DNA of 64,000 nucleotides from Spongilla lacustris (Eukaryota > Porifera > Demospongiae > Spongillida > Spongillidae): assembly GCA_949361645.1 (NCBI GenBank), contig OX442415.1:22115790-22179789 (forward strand), given 5' to 3'. This document shows, piece after piece, positions 10,048-21,500 of this stretch. The translations under genes were made by a program, and so were the position numbers. Every line of letters begins with the position of its first letter. Positions within the stretch are counted from its first letter, which is position 1. A model generated the notes under the pieces. The model was not told where the DNA came from. It saw nothing but the letters and a program-made list of their open reading frames with translations, and made no database searches.

Positions 10048-10402
10048 CTCGCCACTGGTAGCACATCTCCATTGGGTGTGCTGGAGGTAACAGCTGTCTC
10101 ATAACCCCAGGGTCACTGGGTGATGGCTGAACAGTTCGGGGATCTGGTACTGCGCTATGGCTTTGAACTTGAGTATGAACACCTCCATCGAGCAGCTCCC
10201 TGGCCCCAGTGTCCTGCTCTGACTTCACCCTGATACTCTCCACCAGGTTTAGCAGCACCTTGCATGACATCATCTGGATGCTCACAGGGATGGTGTCATC
10301 GTGGACATTCATTTTTAGCAAACAGGTGGACGGCCATTGACAGCTGCTGCAGGGTAAGTTGGGTACAAATATGGTGGACCAGATCAGCCAGTATTGGTTG
10401 GG
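10048..10402 (-). pseudogene. TRRAP/Tra1 exon, damaged copy B
   Basis: This is a near-identical duplicate of the 9062-9425 exon, including the same 4-base insertion after LFAKN and the same frameshift before MEVFILKF. It also has a private 10-base deletion (between two TGA triplets) in the segment that reads PELFKHCQ in copy A. Shared lesions mean the exon was already broken before duplication. The donor GGCGAG|GTGAGT-like sequence is retained. Confidence 0.75.
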
Positions 10403-10436
10403 AGGAAATGATTTAATAACAGCACAATAAAATCAC

Positions 10437-10650
10437 ATAACACCTAACACCCTCACATCACACCACAACCTCACATAACACCTGACAGCCTCACATCTCA
10501 CATGACACCCTCACATCACACCCTCACATCACACCACAACCTCACATAACACCTGACACCCTCACAACACCTGACACCCTCACATCTCACATGACACCCT
10601 CACATCACACCACACCCTCACATAACAACTGACACCCTCACACCTAACAC
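10437..10650. repeat. Minisatellite of CCTCACATCACACC / CACCTGACACC units
   Basis: Irregular tandem array of 10-19 bp units rich in CCTCACA and ACACC, directly between damaged TRRAP copy B and the next TRRAP exon. Confidence 0.85.
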
Positions 10651-10664
10651 CTCTTTGATAATAC

Positions 10665-10889
10665 CTCACACTTTCTCTGGTGGTCCACCCTGATCCAATG
10701 AGAAGGTTCTCGTCAAACAGATGGTCTATGCACGGCAGAAACTTGTTACGCAGGTCTGTGGCTAGAATATGTCTGACAGCAATCAACAGCTCCTTCCTCA
10801 GGTGGGTTACCTCCTGGGGACAGTTCCTTTATCCACTTTCTGGAGTTGCTGGGTTTTCCCCCTCGGCTATATGGTACTCCTCCACCAAT
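10665..10889 (-). pseudogene. TRRAP/Tra1 upstream exon with an in-frame stop
   Basis: A CTGTCCGCACAG acceptor and a GAG|GTATTA donor enclose an exon reading LVEEYHIAEGENPATPESG, a TAA stop, and then KELLIAVRHILATDLRNKF and DENLLIGSGWTTRESVR. The second part matches the TRRAP block just N-terminal to the one in copies A and B, so exon order is correct for a minus-strand gene. The in-frame TAA confirms that this locus is non-functional unless the base is a sequencing error. Confidence 0.75.
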
Positions 10890-11256
10890 CTGTGCGGACA
10901 GAGATGAACATACTTGACACGCCGATCAGTTATTCAGTTTAATTTATTACTCTGAGTGGCTGTGCTGAAGTGAGAATAAATGAAATGGTAGTATAAATGA
11001 GTGAGAACTTGTTATGACCTTTCAATACTATCCGAATCATATATGCTTAGCACATTAAACAATCATCTATTTCTCATTGGACCATTGATATTGTCTAACT
11101 CAATGCTTGGTTATGGTTAAAATGGTTGTACAAGGGTCTAACTCGCAGCTACAAGGCTCCGAGGTTTTAAAACCAGGACTTTGAAAAATTTACAAAGTCA
11201 AAATGGCCGGCCGAAATGTAGATGCAATAGCATTGGGCTATTCCATTATTTAATTA

Positions 11257-11554
11257 TACACCCCTACAGATGACAATATATGGTGTCCAGGGGGGTATAG
11301 GGAATATGTCACGGGGGGCGGTCATTTAAATCCCTGTCCCGGGGGGTTAGAAGGCATAATAGAAGCTTGTCCAGGGGGGAGTGGAACAACATAGATAGTT
11401 GTCCAGGGGGGTGGGGCAAAACAGAAGCTCGTCCAGGGAGCATTTACAAGTCTGTCCCTGGGGGGTAGAGGTATAATACAAGCTTGTCCAGGGTTGTTTT
11501 TGTAAATTGTCCCGGGGGTATATGTTTGCAATTATTGTCATCTGTAGGGGTGTA
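11257..11554. mobile_element. ~300-bp MITE with internal G-rich repeats
   Basis: Perfect 22-bp terminal inverted repeats (TACACCCCTACAGATGACAA... and its reverse complement at 11533-11554) enclose about eight irregular copies of a GTCC(A/C)(G)GGGGG motif spaced 20-45 bp apart. No open frame is supported. It is a non-autonomous element. Confidence 0.75.
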
Positions 11555-12634
11555 CGGTTATTATTAATGTACTTGTACTATTAAAAGATGTAATACACTC
11601 AGGTTTGAATAGTGTCCAGTTTTTAATTTGGATGAATGCCATTAAAAACCTTGGACCTGTATATGTGAATGGATAGATTAGCTATCATACCTGAAGTGAA
11701 AGGTGATCGGCATGACCTTTTTATCCTTGGGGTAAGGGGGAGGGGAGGTCAGATTGGTGTAGATGAATTTGATGAAATACAATTATTTTTATTGACATGG
11801 TTTAATCACGAGCATTTAATAAATTGATAGTTTAGAACCTTTCAAAAACAAATCAGCCAATGTACTATCCTAAATCCTGCATGTATTTTCTACTTTCTGA
11901 ATATACATGTATTTGTTTCGTTACATGCTGTCGATTAACATTTACATCAAATAAGAAAGTATTTTCTTATGAAACATTTGAGTCCAATGCATGGTGAAAT
12001 CTCTATGACCTTCAAATTACGAATCTCAGAACTACACTCTTAACTGTGTTCAAATTCATTATGGAGCACATTTTTGTGCCTGTGTATATACATTAGGGTC
12101 ATACCTTCCAATTGACACAATACACGTAACTAGTATTTGTACTCCAACTTCCCTAACTGCTGCAATGAACCTTATTTGGCTCAAAGTACTGAATAAAATG
12201 GAAGGAATCACACAAGGGTTCAATGGGAAAAAAAAAACAGATAGCCTAATTACAATGACCAAAATTATGATTATGGTTTCAATCAAAAGAAGTGATATTT
12301 AGTTCTTACCAATGAGGGAATAAAATATTTGCCTGCACACATGCATCATTATGACCAGCTTAGCTGAATGAACACATTCTTGAAGTACTACTGATGTCTT
12401 TGTAAAGGCTGGCAATGGAGTATGAGGTCACTCTAATTAGGCTATCTGTGTGTGTTTTTTCTTCAAATCCTATTCCGCTAACATCAGAGAGGATGTTGTT
12501 AAAAATTACTTACATGTACTTAAAAAATGTAGTACACTCAGCTTTGAATGGTGTCCAGTTTTTCGTTTGGAATTTAGAGTGCCTTGGCTAGTTTATGCCT
12601 TGGTGCACTCTAACAATGTTTGCACTATATATAG
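11555..12634. other. Intergenic/intronic, repeat relics only
   Basis: No supported exon. Segments at 11580-11640 and 12510-12570 are diverged copies of each other (ACACTCAG...GTGTCCAGTTTTT). The 11700-11765 segment shares GGGGTAAGGGGGAGG and GTCAGATTGGTGTAG with the SINE-like sequence at 31741. Confidence 0.4.
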
Positions 12635-12671
12635 GCTGAGTACCATCTATGGAGGTGCTGGATAAGGCAAG
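12635..12671 (+). pseudogene. Relic of a Rab GDI exon (LSTIYGG)
   Basis: After an ATATATAG acceptor the sequence reads LSTIYGG and then loses 8 bases relative to the intact exon at 61690-61789 ([11 protein letters not shown]), running into a stop. Homology ends soon after. It sits upstream of the GDI exons at 13201-15160 in the correct order, so it is the decayed equivalent exon of this GDI copy. Confidence 0.7.
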
Positions 12672-13200
12672 AAATAGTTCATTCACCATCTTGTACCCTT
12701 GCTTTGTACACCTTCAAATCCTATGTACCACCAACATTGTCACAGAGAATTGTTAAAATCACTTGTTTCATTAATTTTCAATTTTGTATGGTTACAGAAT
12801 TTTAATATTTTCCATAACAATAATTTTGCAGTGATCATGTCAGCAGTGCATGGCTGGGGACTACTTAGCTCTAGCTGTTACATGGACATGTCACTGCCTA
12901 GCAACATCATGTTTTGTGTTGTTTGTCCTCACTGTATGTAATGCAAATGACACTTCTTGCACCTACCTGCTATATCAGTCGTGTGTGTGTGTGGGCCCCT
13001 GGCGGGAGTGTAAGTCTGATGGGCTTAATATTTTATTCCTTTTATGAGTTTCTTGCATAGGGTGTTTGCATAGTAAATATAGTTTATTGACCTGACGAGC
13101 AGCTAATAAATGGTTGCTACCTGTACATGTTACATGTATGTGTTGTGGGCATGTATGCAAATGTAGCTTGTGAATTAAGCAATATACCTTACCTCTTCAG

Positions 13201-13303
13201 GTGGTCCGTACAATTTGCATTCTGAACCATCCTATTCCTAATGCCAAGGATTATCTCTCCTGTCAGCTCATCATCCCACAGAACCAAGTTGGCAGGAACA
13301 ATG
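13201..13303 (+). CDS. Rab GDP-dissociation inhibitor exon
   Basis: A TTACCTCTTCAG acceptor opens an exon reading [18 protein letters not shown] then [12 protein letters not shown], ending ATG|GTTAGT. This is the ICILSHPI-x(n)-SCQIIIPQNQV block of RabGDI, the protein that extracts prenylated Rab GTPases from membranes. It joins in phase to the exon at 14535. The exon that should precede it (IARxK...KVGQ) is absent from this copy, but an orphan version lies at 29981-30049. Confidence 0.85.
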
Positions 13304-13470
13304 GTTAGTTGGAGGTACATGTGCAGTCTGCCATGTAGCTGGGTGGAGTCTTACAGTATTTGAATCTACAAAAAAAACTGCCCCCATTAAGATTTATATT
13401 CACAGGCAGAGGGGTCTAGTACTTCACACTGAGCTGCATGTGGCATGTCACCAATACACATGTAGCTCTA

Positions 13471-13571
13471 CTAGCCCTACTTGGCATGTCACATGATGGT
13501 GTCTAAAGGCAAGTACTTCACTGAGCTGCATGTTTGTAGGGCACATTACTATGCACTGGCTCTTATCAGCT
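13471..13571. repeat. Left arm of a perfect 101-bp inverted repeat
   Basis: This arm is identical, in reverse complement, to 14865-14965. The two arms lie in different introns of the GDI gene copy and flank two of its exons, a MITE and a microsatellite. Confidence 0.9.
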
Positions 13572-13964
13572 ATGTGTGACATGACATTAACTAATCATGC
13601 TTATAGTTGTAAGGAATTTTATTTTACTATTTGAATTCTTGTAGCACTACATAAACTGTTAGGTACTGCTGCATCCCTCATGTAAACTACATGTAGGTGT
13701 GCACATTTGTGGTGGGGGAGATGCTATTAGAAGTAGTAGTCAGCAATTGACAAATAGTATTATACATACATGTACATGTATTTGGGGTAGTGTACACGTA
13801 TAAACACACTGGATACATGTACACATGTACATGCATGAGGTACAATGTACATACATAGTTGCATTACAATTATATACACATCTGGGACCCAAAGAGTTCT
13901 TCGTTCGCTCACATGCATGCAACTAACCTGGGGGAAATAAGGAGTGAAACAAGATATTGTAGGA

Positions 13965-14145
13965 TTTCAGTGTAGGCAGCAATTGAGTAAAAAGTAAGGA
14001 AACAAGGAATTACGGAAATTATACATTCATTAACTTATTACATACTTACATTCAGCACAGAATGTCAGCCAGGTTAATTTGCTAAACATGTAGTACTAGG
14101 TTTGGTGTGATATTAATGAATGTATTGTTTCCGTAATTCCATGAA
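13965..14145. mobile_element. Short MITE (AAACAAGGAATTACGG family)
   Basis: Terminal inverted repeats contain GGAAACAAGGAATTACGGAA and, on the right, GTTTCCGTAATTCC, separated by ~120 bp. Relatives are at 15950-16085 and 32750-32920. It sits in a GDI intron. Confidence 0.6.
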
Positions 14146-14213
14146 AAAGATACATTTTATGTGAGGATTTCATGATTCTCTCATTCCACAGCATGTTTGT
14201 TGCCGTGTTTGTC

Positions 14214-14214
<1 letters not shown>

Positions 14215-14256
<42 letters not shown>

Positions 14257-14485
14257 ACATACACACATACACATACACACATATACACACACATACACAT
14301 ACACACATACACACACATACACACATACAGCATACACACATACACATATAGTTATACACACACATACACATACACATACACACATACACACACATACACA
14401 TGTACACATACACACACATACACACACATACACACACATACACATACACACATACACACATACAACACACACACACACACACATA
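14215..14485. repeat. (CA)n / (TACACA)n microsatellite
   Basis: About 270 bp of CACA and TACACA repeats. It produces long His/Thr- or Cys/Val-rich false frames on both strands. Confidence 0.95.
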
Positions 14486-14534
14486 CCATATGCACACTAC
14501 ACATAATGCTGAACTGCTCTTCTCATCTCCTCAG

Positions 14535-14679
14535 ACATCTACGTGTGCTGTGTGTCATATGCACACAATGTGGCATCAGACAAACACTACATCGCCATAG
14601 TGAGCACCATAGTGGAGACCTCCAATCCCGAGGATGAGCTGAAGCATGGCCTCTCCCTCCTGGGACCAATTGTGGAGAA
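14535..14679 (+). CDS. Rab GDI exon ([15 protein letters not shown]...)
   Basis: The acceptor is CATCTCCTCAG and the donor GAGAA|GTGAGT. It reads [20 protein letters not shown], then a segment with [13 protein letters not shown] and ends in PIVEK. This is the C-terminal region of Rab GDI (DIYVCMISYAHNVA...STTVETxxPE in vertebrates). It joins in frame to 14780-14834. Confidence 0.88.
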
Positions 14680-14779
14680 GTGAGTGTTCTTAGCACACTA
14701 AACATCTCTGTATTGTCAGCCATCTTTGTGAAGGAACAGAGCAGCTTGCAGTGACCACTGTGTGCTTTTTGCCTTTCAG

Positions 14780-14834
14780 GTTTGTGTCCATCTCTGACTT
14801 GTATGAGCCAACTGACAATGGAGTAGAAAGCAAG
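14780..14834 (+). CDS. Rab GDI exon (FVSISDLYEP)
   Basis: The acceptor is TTGCCTTTCAG and the donor AAG|GTGGGT. It reads FVSISDLYEPTDNGVESK, matching FVAISDLYEP of GDI. The frame is continuous with both neighbours. Confidence 0.88.
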
Positions 14835-14864
14835 GTGGGTGTGCATCACACATGTGAGGAGGCC

Positions 14865-14965
14865 AGCTGATAAGAGCCAGTGCATAGTAATGTGCCCTAC
14901 AAACATGCAGCTCAGTGAAGTACTTGCCTTTAGACACCATCATGTGACATGCCAAGTAGGGCTAG
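14865..14965. repeat. Right arm of the perfect 101-bp inverted repeat
   Basis: Exact reverse complement of 13471-13571; lies in the intron before the last GDI exon. Confidence 0.9.
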
Positions 14966-15024
14966 TACAAGTATGGTATCCATAACAACTACATGCTGCA
15001 TTTTTTCTTATATATATCATTCAG

Positions 15025-15160
15025 GCCTTTGTCACAAAGTCCTATGATGTCCACATGTGAGGATGTTGTTGAAGTGTACGAGCATGTGACTGGGAAGCCA
15101 TTTGACTTCTCTGCGGTTCAAAGTCAAATTGAGACTGTGGAGCAGCAGCAGCAGCAGTAG
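15025..15160 (+). pseudogene. Last Rab GDI exon with a frameshift
   Basis: After an ATCATTCAG acceptor the exon reads AFVTKSYDVHM and stops at TGA (15058-15060). In the next frame it continues CEDVVEVYEHVTGKPFDFS and ends in a Gln run and TAG (15158-15160), which is the expected GDI C-terminus. The break is at CCACATGTGAGG and would be mended by two bases, so this copy carries a 2-base loss or a 1-base gain. As read, the last ~34 residues are lost. An assembly error is possible. Confidence 0.75.
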
Positions 15161-15949
15161 TAGTAGGAGGTGTGGTGCTCCCCCCACTAGCTCAACTGTG
15201 TACTGTGGACTCACTTAACTCGCCTGGCTAGTTTGTGTGCTGTTCTGCGTGCTTTTATAGAATTTAGAATTACTGTGATGTTCCTTTTGCCATTTGTGTA
15301 TTGAGTTATTATGTGAATATAACTTTTTCCTGTATGTATTATTTAAAATAGCACTCAAAATAAAACACATGAGATGGCACCATGATGGAAAAGTGGCAGA
15401 AATGTGAACTACAATGGCATAATTAACCTTTACTTGTTTGTGTGGACATTTACTGAATCAATTAATGCTTGTATCTTGCTCCAGCTCAATGATGGGCTAG
15501 ATTGGGGAGGGGAGGGGTGTACATTACTGCAATAATCAACATCCTTGTACCCCTAGCCTTGTAACTATTGTAGTGTCAGATTTTGTACCTGTATAATTAT
15601 TTGTCCCATGCATGCCTTTATTGGAATATAATGCAGAGGAGATTGCTGATGGTACTATGACCACACCACAGGGAGATCTTGTGGGCAAGGTCCTGAGAGA
15701 ACTGCAAAGCAAGGAAAGCTGATGATGCACTTCGAATCCCAAGACACCAAAGTCAAACTGGAAGTGTGGCTTGGGTCTTAGTGATGGAGCAAACATCGTC
15801 ATTATTTTATTAAATTATATATAAGATAATAATTATATATGTATTTATGACCTTATCATCAGTTTCTGTGTTACAGGTTTTCAGTGTTATTCTGAATGGT
15901 AGTATGTAGCAATAAAAGATATAAATATAAAATAGGATTTGTAGACAGC
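15161..15949. other. GDI 3' flank, no further gene recognised
   Basis: This holds the presumed 3' UTR. AATAAAA-like signals are present around 15358 and 15910. No other exon is supported. Confidence 0.4.
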
Positions 15950-16085
15950 AATAGGGTAAGGAAACAAGGAATTACTGATATTATGCATCCATTAATATTA
16001 CAGACCTACATTATTTAGCAAATCTACCTGCCTGAAATTCTAGATATGTATGGATGCATAATATCCGTAATTCCTTGTTTCATCA
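15950..16085. mobile_element. Short MITE (AAACAAGGAATTAC family, second copy)
   Basis: Inverted repeats GAAACAAGGAATTACTGATA...TATGCATCCA and its reverse complement flank about 60 bp. Same family as 13965-14145; the flanking TTTGTAGACAGCAAT is shared with the copy at 32750. Confidence 0.65.
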
Positions 16086-16707
16086 ATTTTATTTTATTTG
16101 ATAGACATAAACAATTATTTTAATCTTATGTATTCCCGGTCCTATGCATCATGTGTACATATAATTTACATGTAGTATACAGTTCACAAAATATTAAATT
16201 TAGGTATAATTATTTGTAATAAAATGTTTCACCATGACGGCCTCTATATGTACCCCGGAGCTGGCGGCCATAACCTCCTGCCGGATTCGGCCATGGCAGT
16301 AGTGGCAGTAGTGGTACTGAGTAGTACCGGTATGTAGCGCGCTGGTGGGATCGGCGAGTTTGCTGGTGGGCCTTTGTCATACATGACCTAATATATATCA
16401 TGTTAATGTTAAGTACGTTACAATTAAGCACTACTGTTAATTGCCTTCATTAATGCAACTCTCTCATAGAGAATGTCTTACTTTGTGTACTAGGCCTACT
16501 GTAGTATAGAATGAAATGTCGGGTAATTAAGCAACACATGCTACCATACATGGAAAGAATGTTTTCGGCCCGGCCCCTTTGCCTCTTCCTTAATTTATTT
16601 TGGCAGTGATCACACCTTGGGCTAAGCTGATCATGGTAAGCTTTACATTTGTGTTGTAGGCAACGTGTTATGTCACTACTAGTATGGTTACAGTCATGCC
16701 ATGCCCA
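16086..16707. other. Intergenic, no gene recognised
   Basis: AT-rich, with a GC-richer patch at 16240-16360. No splice-supported exon and no repeat structure recognised. Confidence 0.35.
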
Positions 16708-16712
16708 TACAT

Positions 16713-17530
16713 CAGTGGCGGATCCAGGAATTGGGAGGGGGGGGGGGGGCACCGGCGAGGGTGTGGCAAGGGGTGGGGCGAAGTAGTAGGCGGGGCGCCC
16801 CGGGGAGGGTGCGGGAGGGGGGCACCCCTCCCGCCCAGCTAGGGGGTGTGGGGGAGCGCTGTAAGCTCTCCCACCGGGGTCTGGGGCTCCGCCCCAGAAG
16901 CCAACGCTTTTTGCGTAGAAAACCCCCCAAAAAGTACGTAAAAACTGCACTAAAAATGTAATTACTGATCGAGGCTGGGGAGCGACAGATCAAGAGCTCA
17001 GCCGCTATATGTTCAATGCGCCGATGCATCGCCGTTGATAGCTCATGTCCTGAAGTTGAACTCACCGTTTATTCGTTTAGAAGATATTGAAATACTACCT
17101 CACATGACGCGTGGGCGTTAATTGCTTTGTTTGCCTCCACGGAAATATATGGGCTAATTTTGGGGTTATGCTCGGTTTTTGGTACTTTTCGATATGCTCT
17201 CTAGAGGGAAAATTGAATAGCATACGCTAAACGGTCGGCTAATGATCTCTGCCTGTACTTCTATTGTAGAGCCAAATGCTATTACGTGTCACGCGATAAA
17301 AGCAATCATATTCATACTTGGCCCTGACCCATGTATCGTTATGTACGTAGGTGTACGTATAGGCCATTTCTGCCGTAGCTATACCTCTGCGCTGCGTTTG
17401 CATACGGTCGCGTACACATAGTCGTACATGTACGTGTATACGTAGGGGCGGGACTCTCGGAAAGGGGAGGGGGGGGGGGGGGGGGGGGGGGCACGGGCCC
17501 GTTGTGCCCCCCCCCCTGGATCCGCTACTG
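16713..17530. mobile_element. Non-autonomous DNA transposon with CAGTGGCGGATCCAGG ends
   Basis: The left end CAGTGGCGGATCCAGG and the right end CCTGGATCCGCTACTG are inverted copies with two mismatches, each followed inward by a G (or C) homopolymer. The flanks share a 5-bp direct repeat TACAT (16708-16712 and 17531-17535), a likely target-site duplication. CAG-starting ends fit hAT-type elements, but the TSD is shorter than 8 bp. No transposase frame remains. An internal segment (GGGGCTCCGCCCCAGAAGCC) recurs at about 40050. Confidence 0.75.
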
Positions 17531-17535
17531 TACAT

Positions 17536-18144
17536 TACATATATTTGTATCAAATATCTATGGTCATGCGAGCAAGCCTCACGGGCGGGCACCTGCTCTT
17601 GTTTAGACGAGTACTTCACCGAGTCATGAACGATAATGCGTGACATTCTCCAAAATCTTGTTGGAGTACCACAAACCATAGTATTTTTATAGGGGCGCAG
17701 GGATGGAATAATATAATAATAAGCCACCAGCCTGCAGAGATAAGACTGACTCTAAATATTAAATCGACAATTGAATACGGATACTATCAGATTGCTGTTG
17801 TAGATGTTGTCATGCACTTCATCGCTTGCAGCTGGAGACGCTGTTTCGCTTGTACCTTAGAATATCGCGATACTAGGTATAACCGTCCCCCTTCGATAAT
17901 TGCAATAATTAAAAGCGAGTTTTAATAGTATTTTTAAAAACTCCTTTCCATGATATCCTTGTTTGTTATGCACTAATTATAATAAAACGCGACTTAGTCG
18001 CTGTCACATATGCATGATTTGTTGTACTGAGTATTGATTGGAACTGCGGTATAGATTGTATTCCCACCTAGATGTGTTGTATATATGCTATCAGTTACAT
18101 CTTAATATCGCATTGTATTGATCTGCTACTTTGGTTACCTCAAC
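17536..18144. promoter_or_regulatory. 5' flank of Roco copy 1 with possible TATA box
   Basis: A GTATATATGC element at 18079-18088 lies about 57 bp before the proposed initiator ATG at 18145. No other promoter element can be named. The rest shows no exon. Confidence 0.3.
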
Positions 18145-18172
18145 ATGTTCCCCTTTATCCAAAATCCAGTGG
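18145..18172 (+). CDS. Proposed single first exon of the Roco/death gene copy 1
   Basis: ATG in a CAACATG context, nine codons (MFPFIQNPV) plus one base, then the donor G|GTAAGT. Joined to the exons at 23198-23232, 23306-23312 and 23812 onward, it gives one open frame without stops into the ROC P-loop. Frame agreement over three splice junctions is the evidence. No transcript data are available. Confidence 0.45.
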
Positions 18173-18550
18173 GTAAGTGTCCAATGTTTACATGTGATGT
18201 ACCATATTTATTATGCCCTCTACTTTATACATAACTATGACACACCAGAAGGTAAGTGTTGTGCTATCTCATATGTCATATAGCAGTACAGTACTAAGCT
18301 CATTCTTCATTGTTTTTGAAACTGTTTGGTGAGCACATTACCATGTACATATATAGCTGATAGCTGCTTGAAGCATTCACTCTATGAACTTGTACACGAA
18401 TAATACATTCCATTCATGCTAAATCCAATAAACACAACAGCCGGTAGCCATTTTTCATAGCACATTGTGCACAAAACATGTAGTGCAATGAATATGTGTG
18501 ATATTGTAATGTGACATTGTCCTTTATTATTGCATATCGTATCGAACCCT

Positions 18551-21500
18551 ATGGCTCCTCTCTTTACACATTTTCCTTACTCAATTGTCAAAAATCAAGC
18601 GTGTAAGTGCCAGTAATGTGATGTTCCTTATTGCATGTTGTATTGAACCCTATGGCTCCTCTCTTTACACATTTTCCTTACTCAATTGTCATCAATCAAG
18701 CGTGTAAGTGCCAGTAATGTGATGTTCCTTATTGCATGTTGTATTGAACCCTATGGCTCCTCTCTTTACACATTTTCCTTACTCAATTGTGAACAATCAA
18801 GCCTGTAAGTGCCAGTAATGTGATGTTCCTTATTGCATGTTGTATTGAACCCTATGGCTCCTCTCTTTACACATTTTCCTTACTCAATTGTCATCAATCA
18901 AGCGTGTAAGTGCCAGTAATGGGATGTTCCTTATTGCATGTTGTATTGAACCCTATGGCTCCTCTCTTTACACATCTTCCTTACTTAATTCTCAACAATC
19001 AAGGATGTAAGTGCCAGTGATGGGGTGTTCCATATTGAACCTATGGCTCCTATCTTTACACATCTTCCTTACTTAATTCTCAACAATCAAGGGTGTAAGT
19101 GCCAGTGATGTGATGTTCTTTATTGCATGTTGCATTGAACCCTATGGCTCCTCTCTTTACAAATTTTCCTTACTCATTTGTCAACAATCAAGCCTGTAAG
19201 TGCCAGTGATGTGATGTTCCTTATTGCATGTTGTATTGAACCCTATGGCTCCTCTCTTTACACATTTTCCTTACTCATTTGTCAACAATCAAGACTGTAA
19301 GTGCCAGTGATGTGATGTTCCTTATTGCATGTTATATTGAACAATATGGCTCCTCTCTTTACACATTTTCCTTACTCAATTGTCAACAATCAAGGAAGTA
19401 AGTGCCAGTAATGTGATGTTCCATATTGCATGTTGTTTTGAACCCTATGGCTCCTCTCTTTACACATCTTCCTTACTTAATTCTCAACAATCAAGATTGT
19501 AAGTGCCAATAATTGACATTCCATATTGCATGTTATATTGAACCATATGGCTCCTCTCTTTACACATCTTCCTTACTTAATTCTCAACAATCAAGATTGT
19601 AAGTGCCAATAATTGACATTCTATATTGCATGTTATATGGCTCCTCACGTTACACATTTTCCTTACTCAATTCTTAACAATCAAGTTTGTAAGTGCCAGT
19701 AATGATGCATGTTGTATTTAACCCTATGGCTCCTCTCTTTACACATTTTCCTTACTTAATTACCAAAATCAAGGATGTAAGTGCCTGTAATGTGATGTTC
19801 CATTTTGCATGTTGTTTTGAACCCTATGGCTCCTTTCTTTACACATCTTTCTTACTCAATTGTCAACAATCAAGGATGTAAGTGCCAGTAATGTGATGTT
19901 CCTTATTGCATGTTGTATTGAACCCTATGGCTCCTCTCTTTACACATTTTCCTTACTCATTTGTCAACAATCAAAGACTGTAAGTGCCAGTGATGTGATG
20001 TTCCTTATTGCATGTTATATTGAACAATATGGCTCCTCTCTTTACACATTCTCCTTACTCAATTGTCAACAATCAAGGAAGTAAGTGCCAGTAATGTAAT
20101 GTTCCATATTGCATGTTGTTTTGAACCCTATGGCTCCTCTCTTTACACATCTTCCTTACTTAATTCTCAACAATCAAGATTGTAAGTGCCAATAATTGAC
20201 ATTCCATATTGCATGTTATATTGAACCATATGGCTCCTCTCTTTACACATCTTCCTTACTTAACTCTCAACAATCAAGATTGTAAGTGCCAATAATTGAC
20301 ATTCTATATTGCATGTTATATGGCTCCTCACGTTACACATTTTCCTTACTCAATTCTTAACAATGAAGTTTGTAAGTGCCAGTAATGATACATGTTGTAT
20401 TTAACCCTATGGCTCCTCTCTTTACACATTTTCCTTACTTAATTACCAAAATCAAGGATGTAAGTGCCTGTAATGTGATGTTCCATTTTGCATGTTGTTT
20501 TGAACCCTATGGCTCCTCTCTTTACACATCTTTCTTACTCAATTGTCAACAATCAAGGATGTAAGTGCCAGTAATGTGATGTTCCTTATTGCATGTTGTA
20601 TTGAACCCTATGGCTCCTCTCTTTACACATTTTCCTTACTTATTTGTCAACAATCAAGCCTTTACATGTAAGTGCCAGTAGTGTGATGTTCCTTATTGCA
20701 TGTTGTATTGAACCCTATGGCTCCTCTCTTTACACATTTTCCTTACTCATTTGTCAACAATCAAGCCTGTAAGTGCCAGTGATGTGATGTTCCTTATTGC
20801 ATGTTGTATTGAACCCTATGGCTCCTCTCTTTACACATTTTCCTTACTCATTTGTCAACAATTAAGCCTGTAAGTGCCAGTAGTGTGATGTTCCTTATTG
20901 CATGTTGTATTGAACCCTATGGCTCCTCTCTTTACACATTTTCCTTACTCATTTGTCAACAATCAAGCCTGTAAGTGCCAGTGATGTGATGTTCCTTATT
21001 GCATGTTGTATTGAACCCTATGGCTCCTCTCTTTACACATTTTCCTTACTCAATTCTCAACAATCAAGATTGTAAGTGCCAATAATTGACATTCCATATT
21101 GCATGTTGTATTGAACCCTATGGCTCCTCTCTTTACACATCTTTCTTACTCAATTGTCAACAATCAAGGATGTAAGTGCCAGTAATGTGATGTTCCTTAT
21201 TGCATGTTGTATTGAACCCTATGGCTCCTCTCTTTACACATTTTCCTTACTTATTTGTCAACAATCAAGCCTTTACATGTAAGTGCCAGTAGTGTGAAGT
21301 TCCTTATTGCATGTTGTATTGAACCCTATGGCTCCTCTCTTTACACATTTTCCTTACTCATTTGTCAACAATCAAGCCTGTAAGTGCCAGTGATGTGATG
21401 TTCCTTATTGCATGTTGTATTGAACCCTATGGCTCCTCTCTTTACACATTTTCCTTACTCATTTGTCAACAATTAAGCCTGTAAGTGCCAGTAGTGTGAT

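Noticed and set aside
14096..14637. Long Cys/Val- and His/Thr-rich open frames on both strands
   Set aside because: They are translations of the (CA)n/(TACACA)n microsatellite; only the GDI exon at 14535 is supported there.
16450..17065. Pro/Gly-rich frames around 16.5-17.1 kb
   Set aside because: They lie in transposon termini and homopolymer G/C tracts.
19693..20564. 60-75 codon frames running across several array units
   Set aside because: The ~101-bp period is not a multiple of three and the frames cross the GTAAGT donors; the meaningful open part is the 52-nt segment in each unit.
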